A DNA stretch of 64,000 bases from an uncultured Coprococcus sp. (GCA_934277375.1 CAKQTZ010000003.1:1-64000); one strand, 5' to 3'. Shown: positions 18,368 to 28,618, counted from the stretch's first letter. The notes: generated by a model not told the origin, from the letters alone. Numbers and translations: made by a program.

Positions 18368-21300
18368 ATGGCAGAGGACAAGAAGACAAGACTTGAGCTT
18401 GAGGAGCAGAAGAATATTGCAAATGATGTAAGGCGTGCATTTGGTGATGCATCGGGGAGGCTCAGGCAAGGCTACAGCGCAGAGATTCAGAAAGTGCTTG
18501 ATGAAATAGATGCGTATAATGGCAGTGTGCTTAAAACTGATAGTGGAAAATCACTGAAATCATTTCTTGGGCAGGAGGATAATCGCCCGTCAGATTTCTT
18601 CAGAAAATTCATCAAAAAAATGCCGGGATGGGTTCCGGATTATCTCCTTGAGGATTTTTACCTGTCCATAGACAGTGTCACCAAGTGGCAGGTGAGTGAG
18701 TCGTACTACAGAAGAACCATAAGGACTAAGTTCTATGCCGGGGTTACTTCTAAAATCTGGAAGATCATGGACGAGTATCACTGTATGGGTATGTATGGTA
18801 CGGATATAGTTTCACTTTACAGAGAAAAGCTTCCAGCTGATATTCTATGCCTATACAGAGATAACGTATCACATAGTTATATGAATGTCTCGGAGTACTG
18901 GATACAGGCGGAGCTCGATAGGGGGAATGCAGAGCTTGAGGAAGTGCTCATGGATATCATGTTCGGTGAGAGTGCGCAGGCAAGTCTCGCGACCAATATC
19001 CTCAGGGGAATATATATGAGCTCCAACACAAGGCTCCATGAGGCTGTAGGCAAGCTGCTCGTTGCGGCAAAGCTTCAGGAGGGACTCAGGCAGGCGATAT
19101 GTGAGAATATGGATTATGGAACGGCAGGCGCATTTATGACTCTGTTCCATGTGATAAAGGAGAATGATCTTCTGAGATTTTCATCTGTCATGAGGGCTGT
19201 AGCCACCTGGACAGGACTTGTGACTGACGAGGAGAGCAAGCTGGATCGTATACAGAAGAAGCAGCTGCTTCTTATAGATACATATCTGAATGATGAAAAT
19301 GCAAGGCGTGAAGCTTTATCCGGCGAGGATGCCATGCAGATATATCTTGCGCTGTGGAGCTATGGCTTCTTTGATGTGGACGAGGCATGCCATGTGATGA
19401 ACAAACTGGCGCTTGATGGCAGCAGACATCAAAGAATGGTGTTTGGTACATATATCAGGGCGATGAGCCTGGGAAAGGTGTACACACACAGCGTTGCAAA
19501 GGAATTTATCAAGAGATTCCCAGACGAGATGGACACCATGGCGGTCATCATGCCAAGCTTCATGTCGGATTACCAGCCTTATATGAATAGTCTCATATAT
19601 AAAGACGGCAGATCGTACAACAACGAACTTAAGAAAATGACATTTGCCGAGGTGGACAAATATTTTGACAACAGGAAAGAATGTCAGGAGATGTACGACA
19701 TCCTCATGGGTATACTTGAGCGCATGCCGAAGAAAAGGCTTGAATTTGATCCGTGTGTATTCCCGTGGAATGCGGAATATCTGGACAGATCCGCCATCAT
19801 CATGAGACTTGCGGTCTGTGCAAGCGCACTAAAGGACGAGGACAAGATTACTTACATAGCGGAGATGGTTCCTGAGATAGATTCCGCAAGGTATAGCAGA
19901 GATGCGCTTTTGCTTCTGCTTGTAAGACAGCCGGCAAATGACAGACAGCGTGCCATACTGGTGGACGCGGTTGCCGACAAGGAGACATATACCAGAAACA
20001 AGGCGGCGATGATCGTTAAGGATATGAAGCTTTTGCCGGAGAACTATGTACAGCTTGAGAACATGCTCAAGTACAAGAAGTCAGACATAAGGGAGACTGT
20101 ACTGTCTATACTTTATAAGCTTGACGGTGATGACATGGACAGCCTCATCGGAAGACTTCTCGCAGATTCCAAGGAGGAGAAGAGAACAGCGGGACTTGAT
20201 CTGCTGCTCCAGCTTAAAAATGATGAGAATAGGCAGAAACTATTTAAGAAATGCGTATGCCGTCTTGATGGTATCAATGCCAAGATCAGCACAAAAGAGG
20301 AAATACTCATAAAAGAGATAAAGGACAGCGGCGCAGACCGGGCCGGTGCAGCTGAGGGATATGGACTTTATGATGTAAATGCGGACTATGAGCCGGTATT
20401 TGACAAGAGTTATCTGGCTGAGTGCCTTGAGCTTTACAGAAAGTATTTCCCTGAAAGCGGAATTGCAAATGGTGATCTGTGCAAGACTGCCAAGAGCGAG
20501 GGTGCATTTGTAAAACTCAAGTCAAAGCTCCTGCCTAAAAAGAAAGGCACGACATCTGATTCAGAAGTAATAAGTATATTAAGAAAATTCGATGAATTTG
20601 TGGATGAACACAAAAATGATGAGTATGAGATGACTGACGGAGAGATCGGTCTGCTTGGTGAGTCAGGTGGGAACATATATGTGGAACGTGACAAAGTGGC
20701 ATGTGAGGAATTGTGGGTAGATTTCTACGAGAAAAATATTCAGACTCCGTATATGTGCATGCAGCTCTACGTGTATCTGAAGGGCTACCACAGTGACAAA
20801 CAGGATTTCAAGAAGTACTGCGAGAGCTTTATAGCGGATATGTTTGGAAATATATATATAGAAGAATGTCCGGCATTCGGATATCTTGCCATTGTTAGAG
20901 CTGTAATTGGCTTCCTGTATAGAAGATATGTGACGGATAGTGATAAGAGGAGACTTGCCGTTGTGGCAGCAGACTATCTGCTTGGAAGAAGTGATGAGCT
21001 CATATATACATTTGGCGGAAATAAAGGTGGAAGCAGTATATTCGGTGCAAGTGAGTCGGGCGATAAACAGACAAATGTATATCACAGAAGTGTGCTCACA
21101 AATGAGCAGATCATGATAATAACATGGTGGCTTGCAATCGATGGTGACAGCGATACATTGGGCGTAAAAGAGGATTCTGACGAGGCAAGGCAGAATGAAG
21201 AGGATTTCAGGCATTTGTTCCCATACAACTATGCCCTTGCAAAGTGTCATAACTTTAATATACCTTCAGATGTTGTAAATGACAGAAATTCGTATTACTG

Positions 21301-23905
21301 GGTACACACAGGAAGTATCATGCCGGTTCCAGGTCTCCAGAACTATATTGCCGCATACAGCCGTGGTATTATATCCAGAGATTATATGTACAAGATGGCA
21401 TTTGAGGGGAATTCCCTGGATAGAAGCCTCAAATGTGTATCTGACGTGATGCGTTTTATAACTGAGCGCAACAGGAAGGTGCAGACCAGAGGCTATGAGT
21501 GGGGATATACGGAGCGTGAAAGGCTGAGAAGTGTGAGGCAGATACTTCTTCACAGTCCGGAAGGAGAGTTCTCGGAGGCGGACGAGAAAAGGCTGGATAT
21601 AGCTAAGAAGCTGTACACAGATATGTCCGAGCTTGTGCTTTCTGCAGAGCTCACAAGGGGAGATACAGAGACAGAATTCTCTCCATATATATACGGGCTT
21701 ACAAGAATATTTGGAGCGGAGTACTTTGTCAGGATACTGTCGGCCATCGGCAAGGAGACTCTGGAGAGATCAACGTATTTCAATACCGGTTATTACTATA
21801 ACCGTCAGAAGGTCAGCAAGAAGAACAGTATGTCGCATCTTCTTCAGGCGTGTGTGCCTGATGTAAATGATAGCGCGGAGACTCTCAAGACATATCTTAC
21901 AGGTACGGATATAAGCGATGCGCGTCTCATAGAGGCAGCCATGTATTCTCCAGAGTGGATAGATATTGTTGGAGAGTATCTTGGCTGGGATGGATTTACC
22001 GCGGGATGCTATTACTTCATGGCGCACATGAACGAGTCGTTTGATGACAAGAGACAGGCTATGATAGCGAGATTTACACCGCTTGAGGTAAATGAGCTGA
22101 ACGACGGCGCATTTGACAGGACGTGGTTTACCGAAGTCTATGACAGGTTGGGTGACAAGCGTTTCCAGCTCATATACAAGGCGGCAAAATACATTTCTGA
22201 TGGTGCAAAGCACACCAGAGCGAGAAAATATGCGGATGCGGCGCTTGGCAAATACGATGAGTCCGAGCTGATAGCTGAGATCGAGGCGAAGAGAAACAAG
22301 GATCTGCTCATGGCGGTGGGAATCCTGCCGATAGAGAATGAGGAGCAGATAAAGGACAGGTACATGTTCCTTCAGAAGTTCAAGAAGGAAAGCAGGCAGT
22401 TCGGAGCTCAGAGGAGAGCCAGTGAGGCGGCAGCAGTTTCTACAGCTATGCGCAATATGGCGATCAATGCCGGATATCAGGACGTGACGAGACTTACGCT
22501 GCGCATGGAAAGTCTCATGGTGCAGGATATGGCGGAATTCTTCAAGCCTCACGAGGTCGGAGAAGTGACCATATGGCTTGAGATGGAGGACGGCGGCAAA
22601 TGCGCTGTCATCTGTGAGAAGAACGGCAAACAGTTAAAGTCCGTTCCGGCAAAGATCAAGAAGGATGAGTATGTATTGGCTCTGATGGATGCGAAGAAGC
22701 AGATGGCGGAGCAGTCAAGGCGTACAAAGGCGATGCTTGAGGATGCGATGGAGAGCCAGGAGGAATACACCTGGGCTGAGATCAGGGGCATGCTGGAGAA
22801 TCCTGTTATACATGACATGGTGGCTGCGCTGGTGTTCAAGGTGGCGGAGCCGTATGGCGTGAAGACAGAGCTGGATAATACGGCTGACAGTATTAAGTCT
22901 GGGGCAAATGAACTTGATGATAGCAAGAAAGTAGTGCTGGGATTTGCTGCTGAGGATGGATTGAATACATTTGTGGCAACGTCCATCGGTGATGAATGTG
23001 ATCAGCTATCGGGTGGGCAGAAATCTACTGACGGCGATATTGTACAGCCATCAGAGAATTGTGCTCAGACTGTAAGGCACATAGAGTTGTCAGACGACAC
23101 CAGACTCACAGTAGCACATCCATTCCACATGTACATGGTTGGCAAATGGCATGATATACAGAAGTATGTATTTGACAACAAGATCGTCCAGCCGTTCAAG
23201 CAGGTGTTCAGAGAACTCTACGTGAAGACCGAAGAGGAAATGAACATGGAGCATTCTCTCAGATATGCTGGCAATCAGATCCAGCCAAGAAAGACCCTGG
23301 GATGCCTGAGGTCAAGGCACTGGGTGGCCGACATAGAGGATGGACTTCAGAAAGTATATTACAAGGAGAATATAGTAGCTCAGATTTACGCTCTTGCAGA
23401 CTGGTTCTCACCTGCTGATATAGAATCACCGACACTTGAGTGGGTGGTATTCTCAGACAGAAGAACAGGCGAGGATCTTAAGATCAAGAATATCCCAGAC
23501 ATCATATTCTCAGAGGTTATGAGGGATGTGGATATGGCGGTTTCTGTGGCACATGCCGGAGGCGTGGATCCAGAGACCTCACATTCAACTGTTGAGATGC
23601 GAAAGGCGATAGCAGAATTCACCATGCCACTTTTCAGACTGACAAATGTTACATTTACAAAGAACCATGCAGTGATAGAGGGCAAGCGTGCCAATTACAC
23701 AGTCCACCTTGGAAGTGGAGTTGTTCATCAGGAGGCAGGTCCTATGATAAATGTACTTCCTGTGCATTCGCAGAGGCGGGGCAGAATATTCCTGCCATTT
23801 GTGGATGATGATCCAAAGACATCGGAAGTGCTCACGAAGATACTGTTCTTTGCGGAGGATAATAAGATCAAGGATCCGTATATATTGGGGCAGATTGAGG
23901 CGTAG
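18368..23905 (+). CDS. Very large DUF4132-domain protein
   Basis: An 1845-residue cytosolic protein. The first about 700 residues are helical and repeat-like (HEAT/ARM type, e.g. RETVLSILYKLDGDDMDSLI). The C-terminal third matches DUF4132: FKQVFRELYV near residue 1617, RYAGNQIQ near 1637, and an end (LPFVDDDPKTSEVLTKIL, then DPYILGQI) typical of the C-terminal domain of such proteins. The family includes E. coli MolR/YehI-type proteins, whose biochemical role is unknown; homologues often sit near MoxR-ATPase/VWA genes, but none is seen here. A preceding 137-aa gene is its only partner. Two inserts near residues 700-760 and 1510-1580 look low-complexity. Function is unknown. Confidence 0.8.
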   Translation: MAEDKKTRLELEEQKNIANDVRRAFGDASGRLRQGYSAEIQKVLDEIDAYNGSVLKTDSGKSLKSFLGQEDNRPSDFFRKFIKKMPGWVPDYLLEDFYLSIDSVTKWQVSESYYRRTIRTKFYAGVTSKIWKIMDEYHCMGMYGTDIVSLYREKLPADILCLYRDNVSHSYMNVSEYWIQAELDRGNAELEEVLMDIMFGESAQASLATNILRGIYMSSNTRLHEAVGKLLVAAKLQEGLRQAICENMDYGTAGAFMTLFHVIKENDLLRFSSVMRAVATWTGLVTDEESKLDRIQKKQLLLIDTYLNDENARREALSGEDAMQIYLALWSYGFFDVDEACHVMNKLALDGSRHQRMVFGTYIRAMSLGKVYTHSVAKEFIKRFPDEMDTMAVIMPSFMSDYQPYMNSLIYKDGRSYNNELKKMTFAEVDKYFDNRKECQEMYDILMGILERMPKKRLEFDPCVFPWNAEYLDRSAIIMRLAVCASALKDEDKITYIAEMVPEIDSARYSRDALLLLLVRQPANDRQRAILVDAVADKETYTRNKAAMIVKDMKLLPENYVQLENMLKYKKSDIRETVLSILYKLDGDDMDSLIGRLLADSKEEKRTAGLDLLLQLKNDENRQKLFKKCVCRLDGINAKISTKEEILIKEIKDSGADRAGAAEGYGLYDVNADYEPVFDKSYLAECLELYRKYFPESGIANGDLCKTAKSEGAFVKLKSKLLPKKKGTTSDSEVISILRKFDEFVDEHKNDEYEMTDGEIGLLGESGGNIYVERDKVACEELWVDFYEKNIQTPYMCMQLYVYLKGYHSDKQDFKKYCESFIADMFGNIYIEECPAFGYLAIVRAVIGFLYRRYVTDSDKRRLAVVAADYLLGRSDELIYTFGGNKGGSSIFGASESGDKQTNVYHRSVLTNEQIMIITWWLAIDGDSDTLGVKEDSDEARQNEEDFRHLFPYNYALAKCHNFNIPSDVVNDRNSYYWVHTGSIMPVPGLQNYIAAYSRGIISRDYMYKMAFEGNSLDRSLKCVSDVMRFITERNRKVQTRGYEWGYTERERLRSVRQILLHSPEGEFSEADEKRLDIAKKLYTDMSELVLSAELTRGDTETEFSPYIYGLTRIFGAEYFVRILSAIGKETLERSTYFNTGYYYNRQKVSKKNSMSHLLQACVPDVNDSAETLKTYLTGTDISDARLIEAAMYSPEWIDIVGEYLGWDGFTAGCYYFMAHMNESFDDKRQAMIARFTPLEVNELNDGAFDRTWFTEVYDRLGDKRFQLIYKAAKYISDGAKHTRARKYADAALGKYDESELIAEIEAKRNKDLLMAVGILPIENEEQIKDRYMFLQKFKKESRQFGAQRRASEAAAVSTAMRNMAINAGYQDVTRLTLRMESLMVQDMAEFFKPHEVGEVTIWLEMEDGGKCAVICEKNGKQLKSVPAKIKKDEYVLALMDAKKQMAEQSRRTKAMLEDAMESQEEYTWAEIRGMLENPVIHDMVAALVFKVAEPYGVKTELDNTADSIKSGANELDDSKKVVLGFAAEDGLNTFVATSIGDECDQLSGGQKSTDGDIVQPSENCAQTVRHIELSDDTRLTVAHPFHMYMVGKWHDIQKYVFDNKIVQPFKQVFRELYVKTEEEMNMEHSLRYAGNQIQPRKTLGCLRSRHWVADIEDGLQKVYYKENIVAQIYALADWFSPADIESPTLEWVVFSDRRTGEDLKIKNIPDIIFSEVMRDVDMAVSVAHAGGVDPETSHSTVEMRKAIAEFTMPLFRLTNVTFTKNHAVIEGKRANYTVHLGSGVVHQEAGPMINVLPVHSQRRGRIFLPFVDDDPKTSEVLTKILFFAEDNKIKDPYILGQIEA

Positions 23906-23982
23906 TGTCGGCACAATGGTAAGATGATGGTTCAGAATGTATCTTGTCAGTTGTTTGCAAGGTATGTATAGAGGTAAATATA

Positions 23983-24228
23983 GTGACTGGAAAAAGTTTT
24001 ATTTCTAAATTAAAGTTAAAACACAAGGGGAACGCGGAGCTGTTCCCCTATGACGAGGCAAAGCACGAGGCTGTCGTCAGATGTTCCATCTGCACCGGAG
24101 AACAGGTTGCCGGATTCAGAAGTAAAGAGGACGGGAACTTTGTGGGTGTGATGGTGATACAGTCGGAGAAGGATCTTGAGAGTTTTAAGAGACTTTACCG
24201 GGTGGATGACGTAAGGAAGATATATTAG
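23983..24228 (+). CDS. Small conserved-looking protein with a CxxC motif
   Basis: An 81-residue basic/acidic protein read from GTG 23983, which has GAGGTA at 23971-23976; a longer reading from 23944 lacks a ribosome binding site. It contains one CSIC pair (RCSICTGEQVAGFRS) in a beta-rich context, possibly metal-binding. I do not know its function. It ends 3 nt before the next gene's possible TTG start, so the two are likely cotranscribed. Confidence 0.6.
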   Translation: MTGKSFISKLKLKHKGNAELFPYDEAKHEAVVRCSICTGEQVAGFRSKEDGNFVGVMVIQSEKDLESFKRLYRVDDVRKIY

Positions 24229-24231
24229 ATA

Positions 24232-24582
24232 TTGGCATTTTATCAGTGGTATACATGCAGACCATTTGGTAAGATTCACAGGGCGGTGTCACTCCAGCAG
24301 ATCCTTACTATGTACAATGTGTATCATGAGATGGATGTCATGAAATTCGTTGAACGGATAAATGAGCTGTGGGACGAATATTATAAAGAAACAAACCTCA
24401 AAAGGATCAGGAAACTTTCTGGCTTATCCCAGAGTGAGCTTGCTGAGCTTTCGGGAGTGCCACTTCGTCAGATACAGTTGTTTGAGCAGCGACAGAGGGA
24501 TATCAACAAGACAAAGGCAATAGATGTAGTGAGATTATGCAGGGTTTTGTGTTGTAAGACGGAGGATTTGCTTCAGATATAA
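24232..24582 (+). CDS. HTH (XRE/Cro) domain protein, start uncertain
   Basis: 116 residues if read from TTG 24232. The C-terminal half is an XRE-type helix-turn-helix (LSGLSQSELAELSGVPLRQI at about 74-93, then a QLFEQRQRDINKTKAIDVV segment). The N-terminal part (FYQWYTCRPFGKIHRAVSLQ) does not look like a protein start and may be the trace of a longer ancestor; ATG 24310 or 24333 are other candidates. It probably binds DNA, target unknown. Confidence 0.6.
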   Translation: MAFYQWYTCRPFGKIHRAVSLQQILTMYNVYHEMDVMKFVERINELWDEYYKETNLKRIRKLSGLSQSELAELSGVPLRQIQLFEQRQRDINKTKAIDVVRLCRVLCCKTEDLLQI

Positions 24583-24596
24583 ACATAAATTCACTT

Positions 24597-24641
24597 TGTC
24601 AAGAAAAAACACTTGACAACCCATCACGCCTGTATTAGAAT
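24597..24641 (+). promoter_or_regulatory. Strong promoter of ylxM-ffh with overlapping inverted repeat
   Basis: TTGACA (24613-24618) and TAGAAT (24636-24641) are spaced by exactly 17 bp. An inverted repeat TTGTCAAG (24597-24604) and CTTGACAA (24612-24619) overlaps the -35 box. The start near 24648 rules out translation from ATG 24647. Confidence 0.75.
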
Positions 24642-24682
24642 AGCCCATGGTAAAGCAAAAATACTTTACAGGCAGGTGCGTT

Positions 24683-25039
24683 ATGGAGAAGATAGTCAGA
24701 CAGTCTATGTTATATGATTTTTATGGTGAGCTGCTCACAGAGCATCAGAAGAGCGTGTACGAGGATGTCGTGAACAATGACATGTCTTACTCGGAGATAG
24801 CGAGACTCAACAACATAAGCAGACAGGGCGTGTACGATATGGTAAGGCGCTGTGACAAGATCCTCGAAGAATATGAGGAGAAGCTTATGCTTGTACATAA
24901 GTTTATGAAGGCGCAGGAACAGGTCCAAAAGATCAAGGAATGTGCGGATGAGCTTAAGTCGATGAACTCGGACGAACGGCTTGCGGGCAGAATTGAAGAT
25001 ATAGTTAATTATTCAGATAAGATACTCGAAGATTTCTGA
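24683..25039 (+). CDS. ylxM: SRP-associated HTH protein YlxM
   Basis: A 118-residue sigma-70 region 4-like helix-turn-helix protein of the YlxM/p13 family, nearly always encoded before ffh. Visible: LLTEHQKSVYEDVVNNDMSYSEIA followed by NNISRQGVYDMVRR (HTH), then a coiled-coil tail. ATG 24683 was chosen because it has GCAGGTG upstream and the promoter's transcription start lies at or after the longer ATG. Streptococcal YlxM stimulates SRP GTPase. Confidence 0.88.
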   Translation: MEKIVRQSMLYDFYGELLTEHQKSVYEDVVNNDMSYSEIARLNNISRQGVYDMVRRCDKILEEYEEKLMLVHKFMKAQEQVQKIKECADELKSMNSDERLAGRIEDIVNYSDKILEDF

Positions 25040-25069
25040 TGATAGATAATATCAGAAGGGAGAATGTCT

Positions 25070-26416
25070 ATGGCATTTGACAGTTTATCAGATAAACTGC
25101 AGAACGTATTTAAGAAGCTGAGAAGCAAGGGCGTACTTACTGAGGATGATGTCAAGGAGGCTATGAAGGAAGTCAAGAGAGCACTTCTTGAGGCCGATGT
25201 CAACTTCAAAGTAGTCAAGTCATTTGTCAAGTCGGTGAGTGACAGAGCTGTAGGTGAGGAAGTTCTCAAGGGACTTAATCCTGGACACATGGTCATCAAG
25301 ATCGTCAAGGAAGAGATGGATAAGCTCATGGGCTCTGAGATGACGGAGATCAAGCTCAGACCATCCAATGAGATCACGATCATCATGATGTGTGGACTTC
25401 AGGGAGCAGGTAAGACCACCACAGCCGCAAAACTTGCATATCAGTTCAAGAACAAAGGCAAGAAGCCACTTCTTGTGGCATGTGATGTATACAGACCGGC
25501 AGCTATAAAACAGTTGCAGGTGAATGGTGAGAAAGTGGGAGTTCCGGTATTCTCCATGGGAGATGGCAACAAGCCACTGGATATTGCCAAGGCAGCTATT
25601 CAGCATGCTGCCAAGAACAATATGAATCTGGTATTCCTGGATACGGCAGGACGTCTTCATGTTGATGAGGACATGATGAATGAGCTTGCAGAGATCAAGG
25701 AGAATCTTGATATCGCTTATACTATATTGACTGTAGATTCCATGACAGGTCAGGATGCGGTCAATGTTGCGACATCATTCAATGATAAGATAGGAATAGA
25801 CGGAGTCATCCTCACTAAGCTGGATGGCGATACCAGAGGTGGTGCTGCACTGTCGATAAAGGCAGTAACAGGCAAGCCTATCCTGTATTCAGGTATGGGA
25901 GAGAAGCTTACTGATCTGGAGCCATTTTATCCGGATCGTATGGCAAGCCGAATCCTCGGCATGGGTGATGTGGAGTCGCTCATAGAGAAAGCCCAGTCGG
26001 CTATAGATGAGGATAAGGCGAAAGAGATGGAACAGAAGTTCCGAAAAGCAAGTTTTGATTTCAACGATTTTCTTGATCAGATGGCTCAGCTTGAGCAGAT
26101 GGGCGGCATGCAGGAGATCCTTTCGATGATGCCTGGCATGGCAAGTCAGATGAAGAATGTTGAGATAGATGAGAACGCTGCTAAAACACCAAAAGCAATC
26201 GTTCTGTCCATGACACCTAGAGAGCGTTCACTCCAGGATCCGATATCGCCATCCAGAAAGAAGCGTATCGCAGATGGAGCTGGTGTCCAGATAGCGGATG
26301 TGAATCGTTTCCTTAAACAGTTTGAACAGTCTAAGAAGATGATGAAACAGATGTCCGGAATGATGGGCGGAAAGAGAAAACGTGGTGGTTTTAAAATGCC
26401 TTTTGGCTTAAGATAA
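25070..26416 (+). CDS. ffh: Signal recognition particle protein Ffh
   Basis: The SRP GTPase that targets nascent membrane proteins. It has the N-terminal helical bundle, a G domain with [14 protein letters not shown] (about 103-116), VFLDTAGR near 185 and TKLDGD near 243, and a methionine-rich M domain at the C-terminus ([19 protein letters not shown], then [11 protein letters not shown]). ATG 25070 fits the GGGAG at 25055-25060 better than ATG 25064. The length is 448 residues. Confidence 0.97.
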   Translation: MAFDSLSDKLQNVFKKLRSKGVLTEDDVKEAMKEVKRALLEADVNFKVVKSFVKSVSDRAVGEEVLKGLNPGHMVIKIVKEEMDKLMGSEMTEIKLRPSNEITIIMMCGLQGAGKTTTAAKLAYQFKNKGKKPLLVACDVYRPAAIKQLQVNGEKVGVPVFSMGDGNKPLDIAKAAIQHAAKNNMNLVFLDTAGRLHVDEDMMNELAEIKENLDIAYTILTVDSMTGQDAVNVATSFNDKIGIDGVILTKLDGDTRGGAALSIKAVTGKPILYSGMGEKLTDLEPFYPDRMASRILGMGDVESLIEKAQSAIDEDKAKEMEQKFRKASFDFNDFLDQMAQLEQMGGMQEILSMMPGMASQMKNVEIDENAAKTPKAIVLSMTPRERSLQDPISPSRKKRIADGAGVQIADVNRFLKQFEQSKKMMKQMSGMMGGKRKRGGFKMPFGLR

Positions 26417-26441
26417 TTATTATTTAGGAGGAACAAGAACA

Positions 26442-26687
26442 ATGGCAGTAAAGATTAGATTAAGAAGAATGGGTTATAAGAAGCATCCTTTCTACAGAGT
26501 GATCGTAGCAGATTCAAGATCACCAAGAGATGGTAGATTCATCGAGGAGATCGGAACATATGATCCTAACCAGGAGCCATCTGTAGTAAAGATTGACGAG
26601 GAGGCTGCTAAGAAGTGGTTAGCTACTGGCGCACAGCCAACTGAGTCAGTTGCAAAGTTATTAAAGCAGGCAGGTATCGAGAAGTAA
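26442..26687 (+). CDS. rpsP: 30S ribosomal protein S16
   Basis: An 81-residue ribosomal protein beginning [20 protein letters not shown], the S16 signature, with [11 protein letters not shown] following. TTTAGGAGGAACAAGAACA supplies the ribosome binding site. It follows ffh by 25 nt and precedes khpA, the usual order. Confidence 0.98.
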   Translation: MAVKIRLRRMGYKKHPFYRVIVADSRSPRDGRFIEEIGTYDPNQEPSVVKIDEEAAKKWLATGAQPTESVAKLLKQAGIEK

Positions 26688-26708
26688 TCTTACTTGGGAG
26701 GTATAGAG

Positions 26709-26936
26709 ATGAAAGATTTAGTAGAAATCATTGCAAAGTCCCTAGTAGATCATCCTGAGCAGATAGCTGTAACCGAGACTGAAGAAGACGGCATAATAAA
26801 GATAGACCTTACGGTCGCACCAGAAGACATGGGTAAGGTAATCGGCAAGCAGGGCAGAATAGCCAAATCCATCCGTACAGTTGTCAAGGCAGCTGCTTCA
26901 AAGGGTGATAAGAAGGTTGTCGTTGATATTAAGTAG
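26709..26936 (+). CDS. khpA: KH-domain RNA-binding protein KhpA
   Basis: A 75-residue single type II KH domain protein. It contains the KH loop VIGKQGRIAKSIRTVVKA at about 44-61. KhpA pairs with KhpB/Jag in Firmicutes to bind RNA and affect cell division. ATG 26709 was chosen over 26694 because TTGGGAGG lies upstream of the former and inside the latter reading. Cotranscribed with rpsP. Confidence 0.92.
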   Translation: MKDLVEIIAKSLVDHPEQIAVTETEEDGIIKIDLTVAPEDMGKVIGKQGRIAKSIRTVVKAAASKGDKKVVVDIK

Positions 26937-27002
26937 AACTGCATTAGCAGGATAAGTGGTATTTCTTAATCTTCATATGACAGAGGATTTTATTACCGAG
27001 TT

Positions 27003-27032
27003 TAGAAGGGGGAGCGCATGCTCCCCCTTATG
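27003..27032 (+). promoter_or_regulatory. Hairpin between khpA and rimM
   Basis: AGGGGGAGC and GCTCCCCCT pair perfectly around GCAT. Only a weak T tract (TTATGCTATATTGC) follows, so this may reduce rather than end transcription into rimM-trmD. Confidence 0.7.
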
Positions 27033-27142
27033 CTATATTGCTGTTTTATGAACACAGATATAAAACTGTGACTTGTGCATTTGTGTGTTGCCTAAGAAAT
27101 ACATATATATTTGACATAGTGCTGGAATTAATAGGAGAGAGT

Positions 27143-27691
27143 ATGGAATATAAAACAGAAGACAGACTCAGGGTAGGGGTTATAACTTCAAGCCATGGGA
27201 TAAAAGGCGAGGTAAAGGTGTATCCAACGACGGATGACAATGAACGTTTCAGAAGCCTTAAGAAATGCTATCTGTCAAATGGCAGAGAGACGATAGGGGT
27301 CAACTGCACTTCATGCAAATTTTTGAAAAATATGGTTATTCTCAAGTTTAAAGAATACGATAACATAAATGATATAGAGTGTTTTAAGAACTACGATATT
27401 CTGGTTGACAGGGAGGATGCAGTTCCTCTCATGGATGGAGAATTCTTCATCTGTGATGTCCTTGACGCTGATGTATATGATCAGAATGACGAACACATAG
27501 GAATCCTTGATGATGTGCTGGAGACTCCGGCAAATGATGTATTTGTCGTTAAGAAGGACGATGGCGGCGAGGTGCTCATTCCTGTAGTACCGGATTTCGT
27601 GTTCGATGTTGACACAGAGAATAAGAAGGTTAAGGTCAGAACATTTGAGATGGTTGAAGCAGATGATTCAGAAGACGATGCCGAGGATTGA
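27143..27691 (+). CDS. rimM: Ribosome maturation factor RimM
   Basis: RimM binds S19 and helps mature the 30S head. The 182-residue protein shows the N-terminal beta barrel (VGVITSSHGIKGEVKVYPTT) and the C-terminal PRC barrel (CDVLDADVYD, then VPVVPDF-type IPVVPDFVFDVD). ATG 27143 has AATAGGAGAGAG upstream; the longer reading from 27038 has no family support. It precedes trmD by 49 nt. Confidence 0.95.
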   Translation: MEYKTEDRLRVGVITSSHGIKGEVKVYPTTDDNERFRSLKKCYLSNGRETIGVNCTSCKFLKNMVILKFKEYDNINDIECFKNYDILVDREDAVPLMDGEFFICDVLDADVYDQNDEHIGILDDVLETPANDVFVVKKDDGGEVLIPVVPDFVFDVDTENKKVKVRTFEMVEADDSEDDAED

Positions 27692-27740
27692 TCGCATACA
27701 GACGTTTGGTGAGATGATGAATATATACTAGGAGCGGACT

Positions 27741-28466
27741 ATGAATTTTTATATTTTGACACTTTTCCCCGAGATGGTTATGGGTGGACTTTCAACTAGT
27801 ATCACGGGAAGGGCCATAGAGTCGGGGAAACTTCATATAGAAGCTATAAATATAAGAGATTACACTCAGGACAAGCACAACCATGTGGATGACTATCCTT
27901 ATGGTGGAGGAGCTGGTATGGTCATGCAGGCACAGCCTGTGTATGATGCGTATATGGCACTTGTTGAGAAGATAGGAAGAAAGCCGTGGGTTATATATAT
28001 GACCCCTCAGGGAAGAACCTTCAATCAGAAAATAGCGGAGGGACTGTCCAGAAAGGAAGATATAGTTCTTCTCTGTGGACATTATGAGGGAATCGATGAG
28101 AGAGTTCTTGAGCTGATAGTCGATGAATACATGTCCATAGGTGATTTTGTCCTGACAGGTGGTGAGCTCCCTGCGATGGCTATAGTGGATGCGGTGTCCC
28201 GTCTGGTTCCGGGAGTCCTTAACAACGAGGACAGTGCAGAGATAGAGACATTCTATAATAACCTGCTGGAATATCCGCAGTATACCAGACCACCTGAATT
28301 TATGGGAAAGAGAGTACCGGATGTACTGCTGTCAGGCAATCACAAGCTCATAAATGAGTGGAGGCTTGAGCAGTCAATAGAGAGGACAAAGGCGAACAGA
28401 CCGGATATGTATGAGAAGTATATCGCAGAGAATCCTCCGGTGGAGAAAAAGAAAAAAAGAAAATAA
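27741..28466 (+). CDS. trmD: tRNA (guanine-37-N1)-methyltransferase TrmD
   Basis: Methylates G37 next to the anticodon, preventing frameshifts. The SPOUT-knot motifs are clear: LTLFPEMVMGGL near the start, DDYPYGGGAGMVMQ (about 51-64), LCGHYEGIDERV (about 112-123) and SIGDFVLTGGELPA (about 134-147). The length is 241 residues with a Lys-rich tail. A short hairpin (28482-28495, AGTGG/CCACT) lies just after it. Confidence 0.97.
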   Translation: MNFYILTLFPEMVMGGLSTSITGRAIESGKLHIEAINIRDYTQDKHNHVDDYPYGGGAGMVMQAQPVYDAYMALVEKIGRKPWVIYMTPQGRTFNQKIAEGLSRKEDIVLLCGHYEGIDERVLELIVDEYMSIGDFVLTGGELPAMAIVDAVSRLVPGVLNNEDSAEIETFYNNLLEYPQYTRPPEFMGKRVPDVLLSGNHKLINEWRLEQSIERTKANRPDMYEKYIAENPPVEKKKKRK

Positions 28467-28524
28467 CGTTTGTAGACAGTTAGTGGGTTGCCACTTTGTC
28501 CATATGAGTGGTATACTGATTATT

Positions 28525-28552
28525 GGCATAAGTCAGGTAAATGACTGATGCC
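28525..28552 (+). promoter_or_regulatory. Hairpin in the leader of the lipoprotein gene
   Basis: GGCAT-A-AGTCA pairs with TGACT-G-ATGCC around GGTAAA. It lies about 65 nt upstream of the lipoprotein start and has no T tract; role unknown. Confidence 0.5.
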
Positions 28553-28618
28553 ATTGCCTTGTGAACAGAACATGAAGCTTGCAGGCATAATAATGAATGA
28601 ACAAGGAGATAAAAGATT

